Shown here one piece after another: positions 1 to 6,447 of a stretch of DNA of 11,528 nt. The notes under the pieces are model-generated. The model did not search any database, was not told the DNA's origin, and saw nothing but the letters and a program-made list of their open reading frames with translations. How positions within the stretch are numbered: the stretch's first letter is position 1; each line of letters starts with the position of its first letter. A program made the position numbers and the translations under genes. This stretch comes from Candidatus Saccharibacteria bacterium UBA1949 (lineage in GTDB: Bacteria; Patescibacteriota; Saccharimonadia; Saccharimonadales; Saccharimonadaceae), in assembly GCA_002336735.1 (NCBI GenBank), contig DDER01000004.1, positions 1-11,528 on the forward strand, written 5' to 3'.

Positions 1-138
1 CACAAAAAAACTCGGCGTTTTTTCACTACTAAACGGACTGAGACCTTTAAAATTACGTCCAGCTCGCTTCAACTGGACGTACTCGCCAATCACATCTTCG
101 ATGCTGAGACGTGCCCTGACCTCCTCTTTAGCATCCAT
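1..138 (-). CDS. dnaG: DNA primase DnaG, N-terminal 46 residues (cut by window edge)
   Basis: The frame starts at ATG 138 and runs off the left edge, giving 46 residues. They match the start of the DnaG zinc-binding (CHC2) domain: an opening helix, [20 protein letters not shown], then a [12 protein letters not shown] stretch. DnaG makes RNA primers on the lagging strand at the replication fork. In most bacteria the segment after KGL reads C-P-F-H, the first two zinc ligands. Here it reads S-P-F-S (residues 34-37), so both are replaced by serine. The second Cys pair lies beyond the window, so complete loss of zinc is inferred, not seen. The gene diverges from the membrane-protein gene at 195. 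No Shine-Dalgarno is present; a perfect -10 box lies 6 nt upstream of the ATG. Confidence 0.9.
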   Translation of the reverse strand, partial: MDAKEEVRARLSIEDVIGEYVQLKRAGRNFKGLSPFSSEKTPSFFV

Positions 139-144
139 AGTCGT

Positions 145-150
145 ATTATA
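145..150 (-). promoter_or_regulatory. -10 box of dnaG, apparently leaderless
   Basis: The minus strand reads TATAAT followed by ACGACT and then the dnaG ATG. With normal spacing from -10 to start site, transcription would begin at or next to the ATG, giving a leaderless mRNA. No convincing -35 hexamer is visible 16-18 nt upstream. No Shine-Dalgarno is present. Confidence 0.6.
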
Positions 151-194
151 TCATTCTTTACCTCTGTATTAGTTTATGCTTAAATAGACTTACT

Positions 195-869
195 ATGCAG
201 CCAGACCAATCCTTGCACCCAAACCCATCGCTACAACCCTCTTCTGCGCCTAACCAGCCACCCTCTCCCACGCCCTATGAAGACGGCTCATATCCTATCG
301 ATTACCTCAACCAGATTGCTCCTGCGCCTCGCCCCCAGCAGATCAATCCCAAGGTATTATTTGGGGCTATCGCGGGCGCGGTGATCTTGGTCTGTATTGT
401 AGCGGTGCTCGCGCTAGGCACCAACAAACCCGCTACTGTTGAGCAAAATTCTATTGCTCTTAGAGAGCGCATGACGACATTGCAGAAGACAACTTCCCAG
501 CAACAAACCGACCTGAAGGACATTACGATTCGCACCAATAACGCCACGCTCACCACCTATCTCGCGAGTGCTAGCTCACAACTTACTGACATGCTAGGAC
601 CAAAAGCAAAACCTGACAAAACTACAACAGCTACCGAAAAGGCCAAGCTTACTGCACTCAAAGATAAATTCTATGAGGCCAATGTAGCCGGCACACTTGA
701 CCGCACATACGCCCGCGAGATAACCTACGAAATAGATATGTTGATCGTAGCTATCAGACGCATCTACACTGCCTCTCGCTCACAAGACCTCAAAACATTT
801 CTAGACAAGACCGATACAAACCTCAAAGTCATCAGAAAATCATTTGCAGATTTTATCGGCAATCAATAG
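195..869 (+). CDS. Small single-pass membrane protein, Pro-rich N-terminus, function unknown
   Basis: 224 residues. Residues 1-52 are low-complexity and rich in Pro, Ser and Gln, and contain PIDYLNQIAP (34-43), which I associate with a recurring class of Saccharibacteria membrane proteins. One strong hydrophobic segment lies at about residues 54-75, with Arg and Lys just before it. This suggests the N-terminus is inside and residues 76-224 are outside. The outer part is predicted mostly helical, charged and Thr-rich, with no catalytic motif I recognise and no Cys. It has no cleavable signal peptide in the usual position. The start was chosen because it is the first ATG after the 56-nt gap shared with divergent dnaG; no Shine-Dalgarno is evident. 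It ends 13 nt from the convergent yjbR-type gene. I cannot assign a function. Confidence 0.75.
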   Translation: MQPDQSLHPNPSLQPSSAPNQPPSPTPYEDGSYPIDYLNQIAPAPRPQQINPKVLFGAIAGAVILVCIVAVLALGTNKPATVEQNSIALRERMTTLQKTTSQQQTDLKDITIRTNNATLTTYLASASSQLTDMLGPKAKPDKTTTATEKAKLTALKDKFYEANVAGTLDRTYAREITYEIDMLIVAIRRIYTASRSQDLKTFLDKTDTNLKVIRKSFADFIGNQ

Positions 870-882
870 CCCCTATTTACTA

Positions 883-1224
883 TTATGTCGTCACAAGCTG
901 GTAGCTATGGCGCACAAGGTCACGAACCTCCTCGTCAGTCAGCTGACCGCTACAGATAATCGTATTCCAATGCTTTTTGTTGAGATGGTAGCCCGGCAAA
1001 ACAGTCTCATATTTTTCGCGGAGCAGTGTTGCCAGCTGCGGATCGCATTTCAGGCTAATCTTGAGTGGCACAGAGCGCTCGGTCACCAAAGCAAACATTT
1101 TACCAGCCCCTTCATTGTCGTGCCCCACCTTGTAAACACACACCTCCTCACCAAACGGATAGTCACGCCATACGTCACCAAAACTCATAAGGTATCGGTC
1201 GAGTTCGTCTTGCGTCATCGTCAT
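883..1224 (-). CDS. MmcQ/YjbR family protein
   Basis: About 113 residues from the chosen start. The order DYPFGEE, KMFALV, LKISLKCDP, PGYHLNKKHWNT and a closing helix ending HSYQLV is the signature layout of the MmcQ/YjbR family. These are small proteins with a CyaY-like fold, described as DNA-binding, whose exact role is unsettled. An ATG at 1245 would add seven residues and overlap the end of the corA-type gene. I prefer ATG 1224 because GGGAG lies 7 nt upstream of it and family members normally begin right before the TxxELxxY helix. It is the third gene of the orn-corA-yjbR group, beginning 11 nt after the preceding stop. No terminator is visible in the 13-nt gap to the convergent gene. 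Confidence 0.88.
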   Translation of the reverse strand: MTMTQDELDRYLMSFGDVWRDYPFGEEVCVYKVGHDNEGAGKMFALVTERSVPLKISLKCDPQLATLLREKYETVLPGYHLNKKHWNTIICSGQLTDEEVRDLVRHSYQLVTT

Positions 1225-1235
1225 ACCACTACTCC

Positions 1236-2105
1236 CTAAAACCATTTTTTATGATAGAAATACCCAAGCATTAACACAGGGATAACGACCATCGCCCAGA
1301 GGATCCCGTAGAACACGGTCGTATCACCAAACGGCAACTGCTGAAAATTCATACCACCAAAACCGGTGAGAAATGTAATCGGCATAAATAGCGTCGTCAC
1401 GATCGTGAGCCTCTTCATGATATCATTCATGTGATTTGACATCACTGATAGATAGGTATCGAGCACGCTCGACAACAGATCGCGCTGTGTGTCGATCAAC
1501 TCATGTGCTCGCCAAGCATAATCATAACTATCGCGTAGATATGGCACGTACTGCTTTTCTATCAGACGAAATCGCCCATCACTCAGCGAATTGAGAGTCA
1601 GCATAGTAGGCACAACCACTCGTCTAAGATCTGACAACAGTTTTTTGCAATGAAATAATTGATGAATTTGCTTGTCTGACGCCTTACCTACCATCGCATC
1701 CTCCAGATGATCGATTGCGTCGTCTATACTATCAAGTATCGGTGAAGATCGTTCCGTCACAACGTCAGCGACAATCGCCAAAACACCCGTCGGTGAACTA
1801 CCGATCCGTGTATGGATTTTGAGTCGATTGATAATTGCCGCGTCGAGCTCTCCTTCGTGCAGCAGCACGACCTCTTTATTAGAGAGCAAAACACACAGGC
1901 GAAGACGCTTGATGCTACGCCCAGACTGCTCGGGCAGCACCATATTGACCGTCAACCAGTCATCACCATCCACTACCCAAGACTGTTGAGGATGATTTCC
2001 CAGCTCCATAAGCTGCAGCTCATTGAGGCCAATTTCTTGTCCGATCTGCCGCCACTCCTGAACAGAGGCAGAAATATCACGCCACACCTGCTTATTTGTT
2101 GTCAT
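1236..2105 (-). CDS. corA: CorA-type divalent cation (Mg2+/Co2+) transporter
   Basis: 289 residues, slightly short for CorA (about 310-320 residues is common). The N-terminal two thirds is the soluble alpha/beta and long-helix funnel region. The C-terminus carries two hydrophobic segments joined by a short loop. The first ends in FLTGFGGMNF, which holds the Gly-Met-Asn selectivity signature of the family, and the second is followed by a basic tail, YHKKWF, as in CorA. Known family members are homopentamers in the inner membrane that let Mg2+ (and Co2+ or Ni2+) in. The start is one base after the orn stop, with AAAGGG about 6 nt upstream, so translation is probably coupled to orn. Nothing is missing from the motif set. 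Confidence 0.92.
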   Translation of the reverse strand: MTTNKQVWRDISASVQEWRQIGQEIGLNELQLMELGNHPQQSWVVDGDDWLTVNMVLPEQSGRSIKRLRLCVLLSNKEVVLLHEGELDAAIINRLKIHTRIGSSPTGVLAIVADVVTERSSPILDSIDDAIDHLEDAMVGKASDKQIHQLFHCKKLLSDLRRVVVPTMLTLNSLSDGRFRLIEKQYVPYLRDSYDYAWRAHELIDTQRDLLSSVLDTYLSVMSNHMNDIMKRLTIVTTLFMPITFLTGFGGMNFQQLPFGDTTVFYGILWAMVVIPVLMLGYFYHKKWF

Positions 2106-2106
2106 T

Positions 2107-2652
2107 TTATCCCTTTACCTTTTTAAGATAGTATTCGAGCTCCTGGATACTGCCGCGGATATCCTCGAGCGCCCGGTGCTGCTCGGGTTTAGCAAATTTC
2201 TTGCCGTACTTGCCCTCAAACACGACTTTCCATGCAGTGACATCGAGCATCCGATAGTGAAGTTTGCTATCCAGTTCGGGCATCCAGCGATGGATAAATC
2301 TCCGGTCTTGGTGAATTGAATTGCCAGCAAGCAACGCTTTGTCATCATCGATATGTCGTGCGATAAATTCGAGGAGTTGTTGTTCAACAGTTGCTTCTGG
2401 CTGCCCATCAGCATTTTGCGCCCACAGTGCATCACGCGCACTTGAGTTTTCTTCAAAAAACGGCCCAACCATACGCGCACGCATCAACGTCTCATCTTGT
2501 CTGACGACAGCTTCATAACGACTAATTTCCTTGAGATTCCAGTCGGTCACGATTGCGCCTACCTCAAGTATCCTATCAACTTCAGGATCAAGACCCGTCA
2601 TCTCAAGATCTATCCACACTATCCGCTTTGGTTTGAACGCCGGTTTTGTCAT
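2107..2652 (-). CDS. orn: Oligoribonuclease (DEDDh 3'-5' exoribonuclease)
   Basis: 181 residues, the normal length for Orn. It degrades 2-5 nt RNA fragments (especially dinucleotides such as pGpG) to mononucleotides in the cytoplasm. All DEDDh residues are visible: D15 and E17 in WIDLEMTGL, D116 in GNSIHQDRRF, then H159 and D164 in HRALEDI. The YRMLDV segment between them is also typical. It is first in a three-gene minus-strand group (orn, corA, yjbR). A perfect TATAAT lies 7 nt upstream of the ATG with no Shine-Dalgarno, so the message is probably leaderless. The function call is secure. Confidence 0.96.
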   Translation of the reverse strand: MTKPAFKPKRIVWIDLEMTGLDPEVDRILEVGAIVTDWNLKEISRYEAVVRQDETLMRARMVGPFFEENSSARDALWAQNADGQPEATVEQQLLEFIARHIDDDKALLAGNSIHQDRRFIHRWMPELDSKLHYRMLDVTAWKVVFEGKYGKKFAKPEQHRALEDIRGSIQELEYYLKKVKG

Positions 2653-2659
2653 ATGTTTT

Positions 2660-2665
2660 ATTATA
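2660..2665 (-). promoter_or_regulatory. -10 box of orn, apparently leaderless
   Basis: The minus strand reads TATAATAAAACAT directly before the orn ATG, placing the expected start site at or next to the start codon. It lies in the 32-nt gap after the nucleotidyltransferase gene, so orn can be transcribed on its own. No clear -35 box is visible. Confidence 0.6.
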
Positions 2666-2684
2666 CCGTACCTTTCTCGGTAGA

Positions 2685-3599
2685 CTAGTTAGCGTGCGAT
2701 AAGATACGTGCAGATTCACCAATCTTATGGGTCAGCTTCGAAGGATGGCTGTCGAGTGTCTTCAATGTCGCTTCTGCTTTTTCCGTCAGCGTAAACCCAT
2801 AGACATTTTCAAACATACGCTCAACCAGCCGTGGCACACTCGTCGCAAACCTTCGATCTTCTGACGGCAAGAGTCGTAGTTCACAAATAATACGCAACGC
2901 CTCGTTGGTCACATCTGCCCCACGCTCCAACGCTTTATTAAGCCCAAGTAAAATATCGAAATGAGCGTTACGGCTAGCGAGATTCACTCGACGAAGATCA
3001 ATACCCTCAATTCGTGCATCTTCACACCCATCCGCAATCAGCTCTGCCAGTTGAACTACTGCCTTAATCGCTAGGCGATATGGAAATTCTCTCAATTCGT
3101 TATTGTACGCATGTGCGGTAGGCCGCACTACATGCCGTTGTATATCCAGCACTGCTTGATCTGTCGCAATCAGCTCGTCGCCCATAACTATACATTGATT
3201 CATCGTAAAATCACGAGTGCTCATGTAGCTTGGGATGTCAGGGGCATGTTGTACGCCATGACCATGGGCGAAATCTTCTGGCGAATAACGAGAGGCTAGT
3301 GCTTGCGATATATCCCGTGACTCTTCCGCTGGATCACCTACATACGCGAGGTCGATATCGCGAGGCGGGCGAACCGTCTCGCCATTGGCCGCATACAATA
3401 CATTGCGCGCCACACCCCCAATAAATGCATAACCAGTTGGCAGATCTATCTCTGGAAGTTGTGCATTAACCTGCATTTCAGATGTAATCTTAAAATGTTG
3501 TAGTCCCTTTTCGATCCTCTCTCCAGCCAAACGCTGCACACTACCCCGGGGCAGCATAGTAGGATTTGGTATCGCTGAATCAGTTTCAGTTATAGGCAT
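2685..3599 (-). CDS. Nucleotidyltransferase-fold protein related to CCA-adding enzyme / poly(A) polymerase head domain
   Basis: 304 residues. The head domain of the CCA/poly(A) polymerase group is recognisable: FIGGVARN (59-66), matching the GGxxR turn; RDIDLAYVG (80-88), carrying the metal-binding Asp pair D81 and D83; and STRDFTMNQ (127-135), matching the RDFTINA motif of class II enzymes. The rest is helical, as expected for a neck and body. It is shorter than a full bacterial CCA-adding enzyme (about 400 residues) and has no HD domain. It may be a reduced CCA-adding enzyme or a related transferase with another substrate. AARNV-type divergence in the motifs leaves the substrate open. There is no Shine-Dalgarno. 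Two possible promoters lie upstream: TTGACT/TATATT at 3631-3660, and a GATAAT 9 nt before the ATG that would give a near-leaderless message. Confidence 0.72.
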   Translation of the reverse strand: MPITETDSAIPNPTMLPRGSVQRLAGERIEKGLQHFKITSEMQVNAQLPEIDLPTGYAFIGGVARNVLYAANGETVRPPRDIDLAYVGDPAEESRDISQALASRYSPEDFAHGHGVQHAPDIPSYMSTRDFTMNQCIVMGDELIATDQAVLDIQRHVVRPTAHAYNNELREFPYRLAIKAVVQLAELIADGCEDARIEGIDLRRVNLASRNAHFDILLGLNKALERGADVTNEALRIICELRLLPSEDRRFATSVPRLVERMFENVYGFTLTEKAEATLKTLDSHPSKLTHKIGESARILSHAN

Positions 3600-3630
3600 T
3601 TTTGTTTTATTATCATTACGTTACTGTATC

Positions 3631-3660
3631 AATATAAGCACAAAAATCATAAAAAGTCAA
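3631..3660 (-). promoter_or_regulatory. Sigma70-type promoter for the nucleotidyltransferase gene
   Basis: On the minus strand TTGACT (3655-3660) is followed after 18 nt by TATATT (3631-3636). The implied start site, near 3624, leaves a leader of about 25 nt. The -35 box abuts the 8-bp hairpin at 3660-3690, so the end of one transcription unit and the start of the next overlap. Confidence 0.5.
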
Positions 3661-3846
3661 GTACCGCATGGATTGATCCCAAGCGGTACTCACAACTGTC
3701 ACCTCGTATGCCCTGCCCTTCCCTTAGAGATACATCTGGCGTGATTGCCAGACTCGAGAGGCAAATCTGATCTCATAAATAAGCGATACAAGGGTGAAAC
3801 ATCTGTTTCGTCGTTTCCGACTCATCAGCACGGATACACATCCGTG
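3645..3846 (-). ncRNA. Candidate RNA released 3' of the hammerhead cut
   Basis: Between the cleavage site and the T-rich stretch near 3645 there are about 200 nt with no ORF. It holds stem I through stem III of the ribozyme, a hairpin TCTGGC/GCCAGA (3735-3740 with 3747-3752, loop of 6), a flanking GAGAT/ATCTC pair around that hairpin, and the 8-bp hairpin at 3660-3690. If the ribozyme cuts, this would be a discrete RNA with a 5'-hydroxyl. That it is stable or functional is inference. Otherwise it is simply 3' UTR. Confidence 0.35.
3650..3690 (-). terminator. Possible Rho-independent terminator after the ribozyme region
   Basis: On the minus strand AGTACCGC and GCGGTACT (8 bp, perfect) enclose a 15-nt loop and are followed by TTGACTTTTTATGATTTTTG. 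The T-run starts a few bases late and the loop is large, so termination efficiency is doubtful. It is the only terminator-like element after the cold-shock-domain gene. Confidence 0.4.
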
Positions 3847-3854
3847 GACAGACA
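3800..3854 (-). ncRNA. Type III hammerhead ribozyme
   Basis: Every conserved element is present in order on the minus strand. Stem III 5' strand is at 3854-3848, ending in U16.1. The cleavage nucleotide C17 is 3847, in a GUC triplet. Stem I is CACGGAT (3846-3840), loop GTGT, ATCCGTG (3835-3829), 7 perfect pairs. The core CTGATGA is at 3828-3822. Stem II is GTCG, a GAAA tetraloop, CGAC (3821-3810). GAA (3809-3807) follows, and A15.1 (3806) opens the stem III 3' strand, which gives five Watson-Crick pairs plus two G-U pairs. Stem III is the open stem, so this is type III. Cleavage would fall between 3847 and 3846, 19 nt after the stop codon of the cold-shock-domain gene on the same strand. Hammerheads are established self-cleaving RNAs found in all domains of life. 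Confidence 0.92.
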
Positions 3855-3865
3855 GTTGATGCGCC

Positions 3866-5758
3866 TTAGGTAGAACGCACAGCTACCTTGCCTACGCTTC
3901 GATGCGTGCGCTCGGCCCACTTCCTGTTAAATGCAGCCTCGAGCTCATACATGGTCTCAAGCGCTACATCTCCACTCACTAATTCCTCGATGGCTCGTAT
4001 CTTTTCTTCAACTTCACTTAGTTTTGCGCGTTGGCTCGCTATTGCTTCATCTATAGCCACTCTGCAAGCTTGACGGACAATCTCTTGTGTATGTTCAGTC
4101 ACTTTCGGCGTGGCATTGAAATGCTGCACAAGCACGTCATATATCAGCTGCGCAGCGAATTGCTCGCTCGTATCTACAGTTTGACAAAACTTGCTTTGCT
4201 GAACACCATTAATATCTGCCGGTCCACCCCGTCTACCATCTCCACCCATGGCTTGTGTCGCTAACGTATACATCTCATCATCGGATTCACCGGCTTGATA
4301 CCACGCTCCATGCGCAATTACAGATTCATTTACTATTGGGATGCGCGTTGCAACAGCAGTTATACTGTCCTTGTCGATTTTTATCTCATTAGCGACTCCA
4401 AGGTATCTTTCCAAGATGGCAATTTGGTTTTGTATTGCCTCGGCCGTCGCCAGGTGCCACTGTATCACCTCTCCCACGTGCTGCTCATCGGCAGGATAGT
4501 GTTCCGACCGATAGTATACCAACCCGTATCGCTGAGAGCTATCAGACCGCTCGCACGACTCAATCAACTTCTCAAGATGTTCACCCTCTTGCCTTATCTT
4601 GACCAGTTTCTTTTGTATTTCATCGATGATTGATTCGACCATTTTATTGTGTCCCTGATACGTCGTGTGTGTTAAGTTTGCATTTGTGTCCCGTTGACGA
4701 ACCTCTTCTATAGCCTTCCCCAGCACGTCCAATGACAGATTTGCCAGTTGGCCTCCTCTTTCTGAGCCAGTCTTCTCATTAATACCCCTGAGCACAACTT
4801 GTGTACAACGGATTGCTTTATTAGGAATTGTTAGCACCTGGCCCATCACTTCTCTGGCACCCACAGACAGCTCAAACTGCTCGCCTCTTACTCGATATCG
4901 CAAGCGACCATTGGTGACGTCTTGCGCGATAGTCTCTAGTTCAGCGCACCGACCTCTATGCTGCTGTGCTTCTTGTAACACGATAGGAAGGAGATCTTGC
5001 GCACCCTCCAGCACCTCTGGATCAGTCTGCATAAATCCGGACCGGAAGGGACCATAGATCAGGCTATCGTCGTCATACCGATACTCTTCCCTGTGTGGAA
5101 ATTCACCAGGCTCTTTGACAAATAACACGATGTTTTTATTGGGCGCCTCATGATATGCTATATTATCTTTTTCATTTGTATCAACCTTCATAATATAAGT
5201 GTTCGCGTTATAAAATGTATGGCGAGAGGGGTAGTAATATAATCCAACCGGGTAATACCTGGCCCGCTCATGTAAACGTTGCTCTAACTCTTCCGCATGT
5301 AGCGATGTCGTCCAGCTGCGTGCCTTTGGATTGAGTGGTTTGCCACTACGTGATTGGCTACCAGCATATGGATACTCGATCGACCCAAGAGCTATCTCAT
5401 CACCTTTTTGAGGAATTGGCGCAGCTGGCTTTGGATTATCACGACCATATTGCGCCTCGATTGGATGCGCTTCGTGACCTAGCTCATACGTTACATGTCC
5501 GCTGAGGGGGAAGTATACATCTTGCTTTTGACCAGTGTGCGGGTTTATCGTGGCACAAAATCCGAATCCCTTATCAGGATTAACGAACTTCACCACCCCA
5601 CGAGGAAATCGAAATGTCTCAGGAGTCTCCTCTTGCTCATTGCTTCTAGATTCATCCTCTACTTGGGCATCAGGGATCTCCGGCTGGTTACGAGACGGTA
5701 TATCCTCTATTCTGGGGCCAAACACATCGCTTGGCTTTGGTATTTCTCTACTTGACAT
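3866..5758 (-). CDS. Large protein with N-terminal cold-shock-like (OB-fold) domain and coiled coils
   Basis: 630 residues. After a charged, disordered-looking N-terminus (1-48) comes a cold-shock-like domain at about 52-115: GVVKFVN, KGFGF (63-67, the RNP1 motif) and DVYFPLSGH (80-88, the RNP2 motif), then KGDEIALGSIEY as the last strand. It has an insertion of about 20 residues before KGDE compared with a 70-residue CspA. Such domains bind single-stranded RNA or DNA. The remaining 500 residues match nothing I recognise. They include a Tyr-rich stretch (about 168-180) and two probable coiled coils (about 365-405 and 570-600). There are no membrane segments, so it is probably cytoplasmic. An AAGGA lies about 11 nt before the ATG, in an 84-nt gap after the kinase gene. 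It may be the last gene of the desulfurase operon. A hammerhead ribozyme begins 11 nt after its stop. Confidence 0.7.
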   Translation of the reverse strand: MSSREIPKPSDVFGPRIEDIPSRNQPEIPDAQVEDESRSNEQEETPETFRFPRGVVKFVNPDKGFGFCATINPHTGQKQDVYFPLSGHVTYELGHEAHPIEAQYGRDNPKPAAPIPQKGDEIALGSIEYPYAGSQSRSGKPLNPKARSWTTSLHAEELEQRLHERARYYPVGLYYYPSRHTFYNANTYIMKVDTNEKDNIAYHEAPNKNIVLFVKEPGEFPHREEYRYDDDSLIYGPFRSGFMQTDPEVLEGAQDLLPIVLQEAQQHRGRCAELETIAQDVTNGRLRYRVRGEQFELSVGAREVMGQVLTIPNKAIRCTQVVLRGINEKTGSERGGQLANLSLDVLGKAIEEVRQRDTNANLTHTTYQGHNKMVESIIDEIQKKLVKIRQEGEHLEKLIESCERSDSSQRYGLVYYRSEHYPADEQHVGEVIQWHLATAEAIQNQIAILERYLGVANEIKIDKDSITAVATRIPIVNESVIAHGAWYQAGESDDEMYTLATQAMGGDGRRGGPADINGVQQSKFCQTVDTSEQFAAQLIYDVLVQHFNATPKVTEHTQEIVRQACRVAIDEAIASQRAKLSEVEEKIRAIEELVSGDVALETMYELEAAFNRKWAERTHRSVGKVAVRST

Positions 5759-5783
5759 AACTAATGCTTTCCTTTCTTTACAT

Positions 5784-5822
5784 ACGAACCTTCGAAAGCT
5801 CGTTTCATCTGACGAGGTTCGT
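5784..5822 (-). promoter_or_regulatory. Hairpin in the leader of the cold-shock-domain gene
   Basis: ACGAACCT and AGGTTCGT (8 bp, perfect) enclose a second stem, TCGT/ACGA, with an 8-nt loop. On the minus strand it lies between the kinase stop and the AAGGA of the next gene. No T-run follows, so it is not a simple terminator. It could be an mRNA-stability element, a processing site, or a site bound by the cold-shock protein itself; this is inference. Confidence 0.45.
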
Positions 5823-5842
5823 CAAATTCGTGAGATTTCAAT

Positions 5843-6433
5843 TTATCCTTCTGCAAAGGCAGCAGCCTCCTGGATCTGGCGGACGACATCTTCAAGTGAT
5901 TGATCGGCATCAATCTCCAGGACTGTATGCTTACTACGCAGGTACGCAACGACAGGAGCCAGTCGCTCGCTATCGAGCCATATGCGACGGTTTATCGTGT
6001 CATCAGTGTCATCTAATCGGTTGCGCCGTAAAGCTCTTTGACCTCCGACCAATGGGCTAACTCTCAAGTAGATTCCTAGGACGGACTGACCCAGGGCGCG
6101 TGCTTGGGTCACAGACCTCGGGAAGCCGTCATATACCCAACCGTGCGAAGCATCAATATCAATATGCCGTCGTGCAATCTCAATCGCAGCCGCATCACTG
6201 AGAGGCTGCCAGTGGTTACCGGCCATTTCTGTGCGCAATCTATCGCCTAGAGTATCTTCGGTATCTTGCAACAGCTTTCCTACCTCTGCCGACTGGGAGA
6301 TATATGGCACCTGCAGCCGCTCTGCAACCATCCGGCCAATTGTGCTCTTGCCTGCGCCTGGAAGCCCTAGCATGACTATCCTGTTGCTAGCATCATGAGT
6401 ATCTGGCCTGTTATTGTAACGAAAAGATGTCAT
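5843..6433 (-). CDS. Adenylate-kinase-like P-loop nucleoside monophosphate kinase
   Basis: 196 residues. The Walker A loop is GLPGAGKST (23-31), preceded by a hydrophobic strand as in adenylate kinase. VYDGFPRSVTQA matches the GFPRxxxQA motif of the NMP-binding region. ALRRNRLDDTDDTINRRI matches the Arg-rich RxxxRxDD..xxxRR segment after the lid; there is no room for a long lid with zinc Cys, so this is the short-lid type. It transfers phosphate from ATP to a nucleoside monophosphate or similar acceptor. Genomes of this type usually keep a separate adk beside ribosomal genes. Position in the desulfurase/radical SAM operon (14 nt after the upstream stop) therefore suggests a specialised acceptor, which is inference. 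An AGGCAGG precedes the ATG by about 8 nt. Residues 1-18 are an extra N-terminal segment. Confidence 0.78.
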   Translation of the reverse strand: MTSFRYNNRPDTHDASNRIVMLGLPGAGKSTIGRMVAERLQVPYISQSAEVGKLLQDTEDTLGDRLRTEMAGNHWQPLSDAAAIEIARRHIDIDASHGWVYDGFPRSVTQARALGQSVLGIYLRVSPLVGGQRALRRNRLDDTDDTINRRIWLDSERLAPVVAYLRSKHTVLEIDADQSLEDVVRQIQEAAAFAEG

Positions 6434-6447
6434 ATACTTTGCCTGCC

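Noticed and set aside
844..1239. 131-residue plus-strand open frame
   Set aside because: It lies antisense to the clearly recognisable MmcQ/YjbR gene and shows no domain.
1225..1245. Earlier ATG for the MmcQ/YjbR gene at 1245
   Set aside because: ATG 1224 has GGGAG at good spacing and matches the usual family start; the earlier ATG lies inside the corA-type coding end without such a signal.
5761..5949. 62-residue minus-strand open frame between kinase and cold-shock-domain genes
   Set aside because: It mostly overlaps the kinase coding region out of frame, and the remainder is the leader hairpin and Shine-Dalgarno region.
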